The notes: a model not told the origin generated them from the sequence alone. A DNA stretch of 64,000 nt from Onchidella celtica (GCA_963931925.1 OZ007569.1:20182982-20246981), one strand, 5' to 3'. Numbered from the stretch's first letter, positions 12,001-35,800 are shown. Numbers and translations are program-made.

Positions 12001-15000
12001 ATAGGGCTTTAGTACTAGTGGTACTAACCTCCTGTTGATTATACACCTATCTCACATTCAGAGTTTACACTAGTATTACATTAGATCTCTCCTACTTGGG
12101 AGTCCAAGTACTTAGCCCAGCCATAATTCCTCCACATCTTCCAGCAAACAGAGCTGTCCACACCAGCCTGACAGTAAGCAAATAGTATCATCACTATGGT
12201 ATAGCAGCCACACCATTGGCACAACTGCTTCTAATTGATAATGAAACCATACAAACATAATTATAAATTTACACATAATACTATATAATATAATTATAAC
12301 ATGGTGTGATATTAACTTATGACATCTTGCAAACTCAACCTGTATCAAAGGAACAGCTTATTATTAGTACAGCTGTAATTTCTGAACATTTGGACTATAC
12401 TTTCTAAATAAACTATACTGACATTGTCTAAAATGCATGTACTTGCTGGTTGAACTGTTGTCAATTCTTCATTTTGACATACTGAAATGCCATACTGACA
12501 TCCACACCAAAATTTTCTTTTGGTATCCCTTCCCTTTCCACTCAAGACTTTATGTCATGGGTACAGTGGATTTAAAAATGTCATGTTATTTGAATTTGCA
12601 TTAAGTATGAAAATATCACAGGACTTGACCAGCTACAATACCATGAACCTGCCTGAAATACAATAAACCTTCTGTGAATAGGAGCGTCTAGTCTTTTGAT
12701 TATCACTGTTAACATCTCCGCCATGCCCTAGGCACATATAACAATGTCCATTGGAAGTGAAAACGATGACTTGGATTATAATTTTTGATACTCAACATTC
12801 TCAGGATCTGCTGGCTCTGTGAATTTTGTGATCCACTTTAGAGCAATAGGATGTGCCCTCATCACATCTTTTTTCTTAAATTTGAAAAACCTTTCAAAAA
12901 GGGTTTACACATCCTTCCATGCACCGTTCATGTGATGGAGCAACCCAAGTTAGTAGGTAACTTAAAGGGGACACAGGGGAAGTTTGATGTGCACAAAATA
13001 AGGTTGGGTTGGGTTTGGTTAGTACAGTTAACTGATACTTAATAATTAAGCATAACTCTCCCATTATCATCCATCTCAAGCACTGGTGTAGCCTGTATTT
13101 TGAGTTACAGCCACCTTCTTTGTTCATGGTGAGATCTATATTCTCACAAAAGGACATACTGATATCATTAACAGTTTAGAAGTTTAAAGCAGAAACATTT
13201 TTTGCCATATGCTTGTCTGTAGACAAGAAATTACATTCTCACCAGAATTTTTGAAATGTTTTCTTGTAAATGGGAAAACTGTTGATTTGCCAGTAGGTTA
13301 TGACATATATTCTTTAGTCTTTCTGGGCCCAACCAAGCACATAATAAATAAATATGTTCCTTTCCTATACAAACTGTGATCTATACCAGCTATTCGAAAG
13401 AGACCCTGTCTGAAAGACAAAAGCAATGACATGTGAAGGATTCTTTATTAATAGCTGTACAGCAACCCAAATTTAGTACACAATGAGGCACAAAGTCAGA
13501 TTCTCATCCATGCTCACCATCTGTTCTATGACTCTTGCTTCACTCGCCAAAGCTCCCACATATACACATATAACTTTCTCCATAAATAAATCGTACAAAA
13601 TAATATTAGAAATATCTAGAAGGTGAAAGCAGGGTTAATTATTATTATTTTTTTTTTTTCCACTGTATTTGAGCAGTTACTTAGTATCCCTCTTGACCCT
13701 TTAATTATCAAATCTATTGTGTCCTGGTTTTATGGAGTCTAGCATCAGCAGCTGATTATTCTGACAAACTGATGGCAGCAAGATCAAACACAAATTTTCT
13801 ATGTTGCATTGTCAACTTCAATTGCCTTAGAGTTCTTAAAAAAACATTTGTGGGGACCTAATAGGGCTTCAAACAAAGTCAAAATAATTTCTAATTCTTT
13901 TGTGATTTATTGTATTGTTTCTTTACTGTTTCTAACATGGGGTCTTGCAAAAGAAAACTTTTTTGTTTTTTGATGCATTTTAATGCTGGACTCCTTAGTA
14001 ATCTTAGTGTGGCTGAGGCCTGCCAAAAGCTGTAAAATTCGCAGGGTTTTCTATATATCGTCTAAAGCAAGCTAACTAGTGGTTATTTCAATTAACTGTA
14101 GGATCACAGTACATCATACGATAGTCTTACCAACAAGGTCAGATGAAGAAAGTGACATGAAACAGATTTGTGAAAAAAAAATTTCATGATGATTATTCCA
14201 TATAATCTTGTAAAATGGCACTGATTTACATTCATTTTTCTTGTTTGCAATAACAAATGATACAACTGATTATAAATTTATATGTGATTCAGTGTTTAAT
14301 TCTAATAGCCATGACAATAACAATATTTTTCTCATTTGTGCAGATGTAGTGCTGTTATGGCATCCTTACTTTTGAAAGTTTTTCTTTTAAAAACTTCTTC
14401 CCTGTTTGAACTGTTTCCTTGACCAGAAAACTGGCTTTTAGGCGCCTCCATTTTTTCTTTTACATGACGATATATACCCTGTAATTCCTTACTCTCGGCT
14501 TCCCAACCTTGACAATACCAGAAAATGGTGCGTCAAAATGAAGATGGGAAACACAAAAATACAATTTTACAAATGCTGAAAAAATGGTAAAAAATGTGGA
14601 TCGAAAAGAAGTCACTAACACGCAATGGCAGTCAAAAAGGCAATAAAATTCCAATTTTACCTAATGCAAATAAAACTTTCATATAGGAGGAAAAAAAATT
14701 TGCTTCACACAATCTGAATCATGACGACTTCAGAAATCTCGTCTTTTAAAAGAAAAACAACAACTAAAGCTATCCTGTCAGAAACTCCATCTGGTTATTA
14801 CAATTTCCCCCATTACCATTACTACACAATGTATATATTTTCCTTAATATTATGATATATTTTTCCTACGGATTGTTTGATTCACAATGGCTTCCTAGCA
14901 AAATGTTTTTGGCAAAACATAATTTTTGCATGATGCAACAGCTATACTACTCTTCAAACATTTTTATATGATTGCCCAATAAGAGCTAAACCTTGCAAAC

Positions 15001-15379
15001 ATAAATGAAACCTGTGCTTTAAAAAATTGGCAAAAGAAAAACAAGCCAACCACACTGAAATTTTGAATGGGGGACAAAGAAGCAGCATCTCTGAAGTGTT
15101 GGTTGGGAAACACAGACATAAGCAAATCAGCTTTTGGCCACAATAAGTCTGGACAGGCTGGTTGAAAATATTAGCTTGCAGTAAGGTATGCGTTAAAAAG
15201 TCTTGTTATGAGAAAGCAATAAGCGGTGCCCCTTGCCCTGGTAATACAGGCAAAAATAAAGAACTGCAGCATGATGATTAAAGGGTTAAATATTATTAAA
15301 AATAAATATGTGACTTTACAATTCATAATCTTTAACTTAAATATGCACTTGTTCAACAAATAATGATACGGAACAAAGA
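9051..15379. other. POLH/ZFPL1 convergent intergenic and UTR region
   Basis: No host protein exon is recognised in this 6.3-kb AT-rich stretch between two convergent genes. It probably holds the long ZFPL1 3' UTR on - and possibly a distal POLH 3' end on +. A C/T-rich low-complexity tract covers about 9590-9850. The short open frames here look like chance frames and match no family I know. Confidence 0.5.
10118..10185. terminator. Facing candidate polyadenylation signals
   Basis: AATAAA on + at 10118-10123 and TTTATT (AATAAA on -) at 10180-10185 face each other about 60 bp apart. They could mark distal ends of POLH and ZFPL1. Other minus-strand candidates lie closer to ZFPL1 (for example TTTATT at about 13445), so the true ends are not fixed. 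Confidence 0.3.
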
Positions 15380-23360
<7,981 letters not shown>

Positions 23361-23874
23361 TAAAATTTTAATTTTGGGAATATTTCTGCTGCATGTCCCT
23401 TATATGGCAATGGCAAGAACTGTACTAGATTTAGTACTGAAGTAGAATATTGAACTTCTCCAAGTCCAATGAGTTGAATGAGACAGTTCCCGGGGCTGAA
23501 TGTGACAATCCAATCATATAAAATAGTAAACCCATGCATGGTTTGATTGTAAGCCTGCTTCCAACCACTGGAATATGGGAGGCATTTCTATGAACCGACT
23601 TTCTTACATTAGTAGTTTATGTGACAGTGACTGTATATGATTTTACTGTTAGTATTTTAATTTTAGTTCGTATGTTTAGTCATAGATTTAGGCCTAGGCC
23701 TATATAGAATCTTAATGATTCCATATTAGATCTAGACTCTAGATCTACCTCAGACCACACTATAAAAAGACAAACTTCGAAATATTAAAAAAAAATATGT
23801 TGTGGTTAAAACATCAACATCTTAGTAAATAGTAATTATTCATTTATATCACTCACAGGTCTTCTACTGTGAGA

Positions 23875-26800
23875 ATGAATGAACTAAGTGTATTGGACCT
23901 CATTGGTCAGTTATGTGACCTTCATTTGGGCCCTACACAGCGTGCATATCGTGTACAACCATCAATCAGTCGGACAGAAGCAAAGAAAAAGTTGAAAAAG
24001 AAAGCTTATGATGCTTTGTTTTCTTACCTAGGCAACAGACCACCGTGAGTAATGTTTGATTTTTCTGTTTCACATTTAGGTAGATTCTAGCTTTCATCAG
24101 TTACATTCTTGTCTTCCCAGAATTGTTTTTTTCTGCTGAACAAAATTCTGAAAAGAAATGAAGTTTTAGCATCACAGTGATCTCATAATACTTCTTGTTA
24201 GAAGAGTGTTCTAGGTATGTCTTGAAATCTGTCTGAGCTTCAGAGATATTATTGTTAATTTCAGTGAATGTGCCATAAGTTACTTCTAGTTAGGAGGTGA
24301 ATTTGTTGGTTTGAAGGTGTAACGTGTGGGTTGCACATAGTTCTTTCAGGACCGCGTGTCTGAGATCCCTGATCATATAGTTTGAGTGATGAGTTAGTAG
24401 TGAAAATTAATGTGACTTCTTTGAAATGTTTACAGTTAAGTGTATTTTATCTGTTTGTGCGGGTACTAATTTTATTAATCAGATGATTTTCATTATCCAA
24501 CAGTTTATGGATACTGTGATGCAATTAAGTTACCTTTATACAATACCTAGGTATTATAAATCTCCACAACACAGCTGGCATTTCTTTTCATTGTGTCTTA
24601 ATTGTGATGTTTATAATGTTTTTTTTTATTACTAATTTTCAGAGTAGATGAAAATTTGGACAGCAAACGGAGTAAAGATTTTGAGGGCATCTTGTTAGAA
24701 ATTTACAAACTTCGTACACAACACAAGCATGAAGAAGCAGACAGACTTGAATATCTGTTTAATCATCTTCAGAAAGGTTTGTGTGGTTCTCAAATCCCAA
24801 CAGTTTGAGATGGGCTTCGTAATTCAGACTGATGGCATGGAAAAGTAAAGGGGCTTGAGAAGAAAGTGAAGGAGCTTTAAAAGCCTGTAATGTTTTATAA
24901 AGCATTCAGACAACAATCCACATGCTCATAAGTCTTGTCTGTAAAATCTGTATGGCTCTTAATGTGTTTTCAATTTGGGTTTGATAGCCTCACATGATGT
25001 CCTGACATTAGGGAAAAAAAGTATATATAATGTATACAAGAATGTCACATATTCCTGATTTTATTACAAATACTTATGTTCAGAGTGCTATGCCAAAATC
25101 TTCTACTTTGTGAATATAGTATTCAGTACCAAATTAAAACAAACTTCAAAACTTTACTGATATAACTTCATAGTTGTCATTTGGATAAAAATTTTCCAGG
25201 CATTATTGAGACATCCTACAGTTAAACGAAAATAAATGCATTTCTTTACCCGAAATTTCAGTTGTATTTTCTTCCATTTCTACACAAGTCCATGAAGAAA
25301 AGCTACCATTTTTCCTTGAGTTAGCACATGTACATCATCTTGATGGGGCCTATCTGAGAAAATGATATTTCAATTCTTCAGATGACAGGGCAGACAGTAG
25401 ACTGTACATTAGATTTCTGGTGGCTCTGAAAGGCAGTGCTGTTGAGTCTTGTTCAGCACAGCTTGGCGAGGATGTCTTCAAATTTCCTCTTGCAGAGGAA
25501 AAGAAAAAGGTAACTGATCAAATCTGGTAAAGATGGGAATCTTCTAGAAATTTCCTGACTTTTTGGATTTTCTTTTTTTTTTCTTAGTAAACACTTTTTT
25601 GTGTTTTGTCCAGTGTAGGCATGGCCCTTCATTTTTGTGTGTTACAGTTTGCTGTGATGTATTATGACAGAAGTTCAACAAATTTTTATGTCAGTAGTTC
25701 CCATCCTTGAGATATGGTTTGACTGTTGTTGTCTCCAATCAGTAGGGCTCTGAAGTTGTCATTGGCATTTAGAGAGTCAGACTTAAATTTGCCACCTGAA
25801 TAGCACTCAGTGTGAAATTGAATGTTCTTTAAAAAAAATGCGAAAAAAGTTATGGAACTCCCATATCTCTTGCTTTTTGTCTCATCAATTCAACCATAAT
25901 TCAAGAGCTACATTTCCATGAGGGAGACTAACAGAGACAAATCATATTCTCATTAACTTACATAAAATATAATATAATCATATATGTCAAGGATAACATT
26001 TCCTGATGACATTTACAATATTGAACGTCATATGTCTCACTAATTTTTCATTGCATATTTTTGCAGAACATGGATTTGGTTCCTGTTGTTCCAGTGTGTT
26101 ATGGAGACATGCAACACCTGAGTGGATTCTCTCAGTTTTACATGCATTATCCCAGGTAACAATGGATCCAATTTTGATTTCAGTAGGTCCTGTCTGTAGT
26201 TGTGGGTAGTGTTTTTGTGCTTTTCTGTTTCATTTGTGTTCACTTGTCCTGTGTTTGAAACTGCTATTTGCTAACCATCCTAAAAACACAAATGTTGACA
26301 GGTGATTGCTGCTTTATTTGTGTACATGAACTTTTGACAGGTCATCAGCAGATAAGTGCCAAGTGAACTATGCAAAAACATTTACCATCAGTCTGAGCAA
26401 TCATACAGGGTCTTGCCCTTGTGTCCTCCATCATAATATTTCATAAATATTTTACATGGCTGTATTTTTTTCCCTTTGTTAAAGTTAATCGTTGTCATGT
26501 TATATTGCAAACATTTAATTTGTTTCTTCAGGGCAGTGGTCTTCATTAAAATGCAAATATTAACCCTGAAAACATTATAAATTTGAACTCTCATGTAAAA
26601 GGTTCATTCATGCATATTTTTAATAAGTTCACTATTCTTTGTATCACTATCAGTGTTTTGGTTTTCTTTGATCTTCAGTTAGTTTATTTCTTGTTGCATT
26701 TTTTTCTATTTCAGAGAAATCTTTGAAAAACCATTTGTGCACATTGCAAATGAAACAGAGAATTGTGTTTTTACGGTAGGTGACTTTTGAAGCCTAATAA

Positions 26801-29800
26801 AAAAAAAATTGAAATGGCTGCTGGAAATCCCTTGAAGCTTTATTAGAATTGATGAAGGAAAAAGCTTGGTGTTATTTTCAAAGAAAAGGGGGTTACTAAT
26901 TAGGATAGTGGATTATATAGACTTCTACTAATAAGAAGGTTTCATGGTTGATGAGATATTTTGTGCATTGTTTGAACTTCTCGAATAAATGGAAAGATGC
27001 AATGGAGTTTCAAATTTTGATTTGAAATAATAAGGCTGGTGGTATAACACGAAGTCAAGTCTATTCTTACTCAGTGATGGGGTCTCTGTCTGTCAGCTGA
27101 CATTATTGTTATTATTATTATTATTATTATTATTTTATATAGCGCATATCCATTTTTAAAATGTTCTATGCGCTTTACAGAAGAAACCTGTCAACCACAG
27201 AGCAGAGTGGAGCGCCAGCGAAGCGCTCAACACACTACACTGCTTCTTTCTCTCTCCCTGTTTCGCTCACTCTATCTCTCTCTATCTCAGAGCAAATTGT
27301 GACGCAGCCTGTTAGGCGCAGTACACAACTCACAACAGTTCACAACTCACAATACAAATAATATTTGAATATTTATTAATAATAATATATATTTGATAAT
27401 GAATAATAATTTTTGTTGTTGCTGGTGGGGGGATGATATGGATAAATTTTAATCTATTAATTTCAATTTTTTCAATGACATAAGACAGTTTTGGTACACC
27501 GGAACCAGTGCCCAGTGGTACAGAGTTCTTTCCGTCTCACCAGTGTACGAGGTCGCTTTGTAGTCCACATCTTACAATAAAACTGAAACAAAACAGACTT
27601 AACTTGATGTACCACCAGCCATAAAATACTGCGGGTTGCAAGAGCCACATATGAAATATTGTGTATTGATTGCATGCAATTTATCTGTCTATAGTTGCTC
27701 AGGGCTTGTGCAGATATTACAATCAAGACTTCTCACCCAAAGAAGGTTCATGGTGAATTGTGATCTCCTGCAGAACTATCTGTAAACTTTTCAGTAAAAC
27801 TCGACTTGTTTAATTTTTGACCTGAGAAAAATGTAGCCTAAAGGAAGAATATTTTGTGTTCATTATTTTAAGATTTTCTACTTTCTGCAGGCCTTTGACT
27901 CTACTCCTGGCAAAAATATTGGGCCTGACAGCATTTTTACTACTAAGGTAGGTGACAGTAATTTTCGTTTTAGTCTAGTTTGTATTTGGTAATGAGTTAT
28001 ATTTTGCAGAAAATGCTTTGACACCAACATTTGTTTGCTTTATGCATCTGTGTAAGTTAAACCAGCCCTGGCAAGTAATTGTGTATTTAGTAAAAGATAA
28101 CTGGATTCTCAGAAAGACCTGAGAAAACCAATGATAAGTTCAGTTCTAAATTCAGCTCATGTTCTGATCAGTTTGCAGTTATGCTGTCTGGATTTTCCAA
28201 AGTGTTCTTGATATGGATTGCAGTGAAGGCTTGCATCCATATGAGGTTAAAGGGGCAATAATTAAATCTATGCTGTGGCCATCCATACCTTGGCCATAGA
28301 GAGAAAGAAAAATCAGCACTAAATGTACCAGTGGAATCCTGTGCGATTTTCAGAAAAAAAAACACAACTTTTTATTTTAGATTTTAAAAATGTAATTTAT
28401 AGTTTTGCTAGCAATGGTAATTAACTTTAATGAAATTACGTAGTCCAATGTAAAAGAGAGAAATAAGAAATTTAAGCTTTCATTTGTGCTAAAGTGTCTT
28501 GCTGATATTATCTTCAACAGTGCTTCATTTTATAAATATTTCAGTTCCTTCTTGGGGACAGCCATGAACAGTCTACTCAAGAATCCTTGTTTGGTGGATT
28601 GATGCAGGGAAGAGTTAAAGGACTTGAGCTCCAGCTAGCTTTGCCTGAGTTACCAAGCTCTGATTGCCAAATAAGGTATTCCCATATCTTAAAAGATATA
28701 TCACAGCTCTTGTCAGTAATAATTTTCCCCCCTCCCCCTTTTATGTTTATATGTAAGAAAAGTGCAATTCCAGTATTAATTGAATTTTTGGGGGAGTTAC
28801 ATGTAAGTCAAGCTTTTCAGGGTTTTAATGACATTATGATAACATATAACAAGCCCACTCTGTGGTGAAATGATGAGAAAATACTTGTGGAAATGGGAGG
28901 TTTTCATTTCATTTTGGAAACAGTGAATACTTCGTTGTGTTTTAAAATGAAAGAAAAATACTCTGTGGTGAAATTGTGCATTGTCTTTTAGCTCGCAGAA
29001 TGTTTTCATGACTGTACAACCATACTGAAACTATTGTGTCTTCTCTCCTGGATTTGCCCCATTACTTCATTTAATATTGAGTCTTGTCAATTTTCAGAAT
29101 ACCCGAGTTCAAGGGCAGGAGCAGTCCATCATCATCACGGGTTAGTACTCTTATGAATCCTCACTTTCTTTTGTGTTTGAGTTTGCAGTGTGTTTCAAAT
29201 GAGATTCATATTTGCTCAGACATTCGTGTTGGTGAACTCAGTTTGCAACCAACAAGGTGGTTATCTTTATATGGTGAAATGATTCATCAGGAAATTACCT
29301 CTAGAAGTTTCTATAGGAAGCAGTGTCATTGTCTCAAGCACTGTTAATCTTAATACCAGTTCAACAGATGTGTTTCTCTCTGCCTTTCTTGACAAGCTCA
29401 TCACTATTCACAATAAATTTTATTCAGAAAGTTAACTTAGCCATATATGTTTATAAAATGCTTTATGGTGAGCAAATTTTTGTTAAAAAGGGCAGCATCT
29501 ACATATCCAAGTAGACAAACCTCGTGTAAGTCTTGTATCTTTATCAGTATTCAGTCTTAAAAATTTCTTTGCCATATCTTAACATTATGCCAGAGACAGT
29601 CACTGCATACATTTCACCTTTGTTTATTTATCTACGAACTATAGAGATAAGTCAGTGACTTACAAATTTTATTGATGTAAGCTACATACTCTTACAAGAA
29701 ATGGAGGTTGTAAGGTATGTGAAAATACATTATTCAGTTTATGTGTTGTCAAGTATGTCTAATATTTATGTTTTCCATGACGCAGTTGTCAGAGGAGTCA

Positions 29801-32800
29801 GGCTTAGGCAGTGGCACCATTTCCCTCTCCAGCTCAGTCATCACTTTTCATGATGTGGGTTATGATGATTCTATTTGGGAAAAAGCCCTCACAGAGCCAA
29901 GATCTCATCACTACACTTGGGAATGGATCGGATAGTAAGTTTCTATCCTGGTCAAGTTTGACTCATACACTCTCTCTCTCTTATTGTACATGAAATGCAG
30001 AATAGCATGCAACAGATTTAGATGATTTATGTTTGTTATCACGTCTATATACATCAGTATCTTTATTTCCATTAAAACATGACATTGTCATAGTATAATA
30101 ATAATAACAACATCCTGTTCAGAATCAGACTCTAAACATTCATACATAACAGTAGTATAACAGCACTGAAATAGAGTCAATGGATCACAGTTGTAGTGAT
30201 CAGTGCTCTAATGTCAGAATATCTAACCTCGGCATATTACTCCGTAAGAGGGAGTGTGCAGCTGTCCAGATATCGTAAAAACGATTTTAATAGTTTGGGA
30301 ATTCTTTGGGGTTTTTTTTTGTTGTTTTTATAAATTTTCATTACATTTCTTATCACACTGGCATAAACATGGCACTGTTTACATTATATGGCCACTGTTG
30401 TCAGTGTTTATGAAAATGATAACGAGATCTACCACATTTGTTACAATCTTTGCGAAAAAAAAAAAAAAGCAGTCTGTGGTGTCTGATGATGGAATGAGTG
30501 AGTTCAGCCCAGTCATAAACTTAGTGATACCATTAACCGTGTTGAACCATAAATTCTTGCAAACCAGACAGTCTAACAAAAGAACATGGTTAAATCGTGT
30601 TTTTGAAACAGGAGTATTAGAAAGACCTGCTGACATAAGATCATCAACAACTGGCATAACCTTTACACCTACTTTACCAACAGTCAGCCAGGGCCTACAG
30701 AGAGGCCCTATCTGACCGAGGGAGGACCCAAAGTGTATGATGTCCTTATTCAGCTGAGGAAACGAGTCTCTGCCATTCTGTGTCCTGAAGTCCAGCCGGC
30801 CAAGTTTATCACTGTCCAGCCTCAAGTTCTGGTGAAACACATTCTGTTGATGTTGATTGGTGTACCATCTAAGTTGTTTCCATTTCACAAGGTTTGTTTA
30901 ATTCTCTCTCTACTACAGTTACTTCTGCTCTGTGACTACAATTCACTTATGAAGATTAGCATGAAACCAATGAATTTTTTTATTAAAAAAAAAATTTGTA
31001 TGAAGATTAGTGCTAAACCTATGAATTTTTGTTTTCAAAAAGAATGGAAAAAATTATGGACTTGTGCCACATGTATCCACAGGACACATACAGCTTTGGA
31101 GTGGTAGATGGACTTCACATATCTGGGACATCGCCAGATATGCTTGCCAGTTTTTTGTCAGAGTTCACATACTGTGGCACCTTCTATTCCCGTCTGGCAT
31201 ACTTCTCAAGCCCACCTGTGCTCAACTCGTTCTACACTGGGGGCCTCGTATTTCAAGCCTTCACCAGTGCTATTCGCAAAGTTTTGAGTCATTTTACAGC
31301 TGCTGTCTTGAACATTCCCAAGAACCTGTCGTTGCTGAAGTTGAAAGTGTATCTCCTGCAAGCAATGGATCAGCTCAGGTATGGAAGCAGAAAAGTCTTG
31401 TGTTACCTGATATGGTAATCTTTGAAAAAAATTTATGTGCTGTATTTGATGATTTCCCCATCAGTATGTGAACATTTATCATTTTGACCCTTATTAATGC
31501 CCTCACTATTAATGACCAAGAGAAGGCAGTGTATTTCTTCAGAGAACTCATTTTGTAGTCAGTTATAGGTGTGATTCATGTGATATGAAATATTATGAAA
31601 TCTTGATGTTAGTCAGTGATATATTGCACGTGAACTAGACTAAGACTGATTACTGATCTCAGAGGGCATTCAACTGCACAACTCAAACCCAGTTATACCT
31701 TCTGTCGTGATGTTGCTATGTTTATGTGCTTTGTGTTACTTTAATCGCTCGTCATGTACTGTTTGTTTTATCTGTTTGTCTAACTATCTGCTATCTGCTT
31801 GTGTTGAACAATAACGCACCACTAATGAATACCACTGTGCGGAGATGACGTCACAGACGTTGCAATAAACGATTTCGTCCTTCCTAGCGCCATTGCTCGG
31901 TAGAAGGATTATAACTGGATCATGCTTCTGATCCTACTACAGTTGAATGTTGAATAAAGCCAAGATAATTGGCTAAAACAGACTTCAGACTCTCCGCTTT
32001 CAATTTATTCATATCAATTTATTCAACATTACAACATGGAGCGTTTTCTCCGACCTGAGAGGTTCAACGCGGACCCAAACACACCAGACGCATCCAAACG
32101 CTGGAATCACTGGCTGCGAACTTTCAACAATTTCCTGTCATCTCTACGACAACAATCTTCCACTCCTACTCTTGATGAACTTGACTTGCTGATAAACTTC
32201 GTTGACCCCTTTGTATATGAATACATCATCGATTGTCCCACCTTTGCCTCTGCCGTGGAAGTCCTGAAAAACATTTATGTTAAACCTGGAAATGAAATAT
32301 TCGCTCGGCACATCTTAACAACTACCAAACAAGAACCAGGGCAGACACTTGACCAATTCTTACAGAGACTGAAGATTCTTGCAAAAGAGTGTGAGTTCAA
32401 AGCTGTTTCAGCCGACAAAAACAGGGATGATTTCATCCGAGACGCTTTCATCTGTGGCCTCTCTTCAAGTCAAATCAGACAAAGACTCCTTGAGAATAAG
32501 ACATTAGACTTGTCTACTGCTTTTGATCAAGCTAGATCGCTAGAAATGGCCGAAAAACAATCCCAGACATACAACAATGTACCAGCTTCATCATCAGTGC
32601 CTTGCAGCAGTACCACCACTCCAGCCATCGACGAGAGTGATACACTATCAGCTGCAATCAGTTCCAAATGCTTCTTCTGTGGTTTTCAACGGCATCCCCG
32701 ATCAAAATGCCCTGCTCGAGAGGCAACTTGCAAAGGATGTGGGAAGAAAGGACATTATCAAAAGGTGTGTCTATCAAAAGGAAAACGGAATGACTTCGCC

Positions 32801-35800
32801 TCTGCTGCTAATCCCATCCTTAATTCGGCCTTCACTGCTGCGGCCCCCTTAAGTCTTCAGAAAGCCATTATAAAAGTCAAGGTCTTTGACACTCCTCTGA
32901 GGGCACTGGTGGACACAGGAAGCTCTGAAAGTTTTATCTCAGCAGACAAAGCTCAATTTATGAAGTTCAAGACCTTCAAGTCTAGAAAAGAGATCTCCAT
33001 GGCTTCCACGAATCTCTCAAGTACAACCAAAGGCCATTGTTTTGCTACTCTGGAATATAATGGCGAAACTTATCAAGGAATAAAGCTCTCTGTTCTACCA
33101 GGATTGTGCGCTGACCTAATACTGGGTCACGACTTTCTAGATCAACACAAAGGACTTGAAATGACTTTCAAAGGCCCCAAGCCTACATTCTCTGTCTGTG
33201 GCATAACTGCTGCAAAGGTGGAACCTGCCTCTCTGTTCAAGAACTTGCTTCCCGATTGCAGACCTATAGCTACAAAGTCAAGACGGTTCTCTACACAAGA
33301 TAGACAATTCATAGACTCTGAAGTCCAAAAACTGCTTGCCGAAGATGTGATTGAACCTTCTGATTCTCCGTGGAGAGCGCAAGTGCTGGTAACAACAAAT
33401 GACCGGCACAAGAAAAGAATGGTAGTGGATTATAGTCAGACTATCAATCGTTTCACCCAGCTTGATGCATATCCTCTTCCTCGAATAGATGAGATGATTG
33501 AGGAGATCTCGAAATATGAGGTGTACAGTACAGTAGACCTTCGCAGTGCCTACCACCAAATTCCCATAAAGGAGGAAGAGAAATTCTACACTGCCTTTGA
33601 GGCCAGTGGAAACCTCTACCAGTTCAAACGTATTCCATTCGGCGTCACTAATGGAGTCGCTTGCTTTCAACGCATCATTGACGGCCTCGTCAGAAATGAG
33701 AAAATTAAAGACACTTTCGCATATTTAGACAATGTCACTATCTGCGGTAGAAATCAGAAGGAGCATGATGAAAACTTCTCTCACTTTATGAAGTGTGCCG
33801 CTGAGTACTGCATAACTTTCAATGAGGACAAGAGCATCCTTTCCGCCAGAGAAATCAAGCTGCTTGGGTTCCTGGTTTCCAAGGGCAGCATCAAACCTGA
33901 CCCTGACAGACTACAACCGCTGCGAGATCTGGCTGATCCTCATGACGCAAAATCACAACGACGGGTTGTAGGCATGTTTGCCTACTACTCTTCTTGGATC
34001 CCAAACTTTTCTGACAAAATACACCCTCTTGTCAACAACCACACTTTTCCATTACCAAAGAAAGTGAAATGTGCTTTTGAACTGTTGAAGAGAGAGATAG
34101 AGAATGCTGCTGTTACAACCATTGACCAGGATATCCCTCTTGTGGTCGAAACGGATGCTTCTGACATAGCGATAGCAGCTACCCTGAATCAGAATGGGAG
34201 ACCTGTTGCTTTCTTTTCAAGAACACTAAATCATAGTGAAAGGAAACATTCATCTGTCGAGAAAGAGGCATATGCCATTGTGGAGGCTCTCCGGAAGTGG
34301 AAACATTATTTGCTTGGAAAACATTTCCAACTTGTGACTGACCAGAAAAGCGTCGCTTTTATGTACAATAACGCTCAGAAAGGAAAGGTGAAAAATGACA
34401 AAATCCAGAGATGGAGAATTGAACTGTCGTGCTACAGCTATGACGTAGTATACAGACCTGGCAAAGAAAACCATGCAGCATACGCTCTCTCGAGGGGGTA
34501 CTGTTCTACTGCTAACTCGAACGCCGAAATACTGCAAGATCTCCACAGCACACTATCCCATCCTGGGGTTACGAGGATGATGCATTTCGTCAAATGCAGG
34601 AACCTCCCTTATTCACTAGATGAAGTGAAGAGAGTGTGTGCAAACTGTAGAATCTGCTGTGAACTAAAGCCTTCCTTTTACAAATCGACTGATGCTAACC
34701 TTATCAAGGCCACTCAGCCTTTTGAACGCCTTAGCGTGGATTTTAAAGGGCCTTTGCCTTCTTCCTCGAGGAACAAGTACCTTCTGACAATGATTGATGA
34801 GTACTCCCGCTTCCCCTTTGCTTTTCCATGTGCTGATATGAACGCCTCAACTATAATCAAATGCTTTTGTCAACTCTTCTCTCTGTTTGGAATGCCATCC
34901 TATGTGCACTCTGATAGGGGCGCTAACTTCATGTCTAGTGAGCTCAAGGACTTCCTTCACAACAAAGGTATAGCTACTAGTCGGACTACTCCGTACAACC
35001 CTAGAGCGAATGGGCAAGTGGAAAGATTGAACGGCACGCTCTGGAAGACAATAACGCTTGCGCTGAGGTCTCGTGGCCTAGAGACCCATCAGTGGGAGCT
35101 CGTTCTCACAGATTCACTTCATTCCCTAAGATCTCTTCTATGTACCGCCACAAACGAAACTCCGCACGAGAGAATATTTCGCTATAACAGGAAATCCACA
35201 ACTGGTATAACTCTTCCAAGTTGGTTAACTACTCCCGGTACTGTGCTCATGAGAAGAAACGTGAGGACTTCGAAGTATGACCCCTTGGTAGATGAGGTTG
35301 AACTGTTGGATTGCAATCCTCTGTATGCTCAAGTCAGACTTCGTGATGGGAGGGAGACAACAGTGGCTCTGCGCCACCTGGCACCACCTGGAGACATGAC
35401 TACATCGCTTACTGTTCCGAATGAAGCGGCTCCTTCGCCGACAAATAATGACTTAAATGTGAATGACCAGACAAATCAGATAATGCTTGTTCCTGAACCA
35501 GCTGTTATGCAGACCGGTACGCAAAATCGTAGCTTGGATCTAACAGACTCTCTGAACACCCCAGGTAGTAACCCTTCGACTTCTCTCAGAGAAGAAAACT
35601 CTGAGATTCAACCGGAAGCACCTGATGAAAGTAGACCTAGTCCAAAACGCCGTCCTTTTGTTCGGACCAGGGTTTATAACTTACGGAACAGAGAAGCTTG
35701 AACTCTACGATCACCAGGACTTTTTCTATGCATACTTGATGCAATTTGTGACAATAACGTTTCATTGCATTTTTGTTCGCTAGTATTAATTGGGGGTCAT

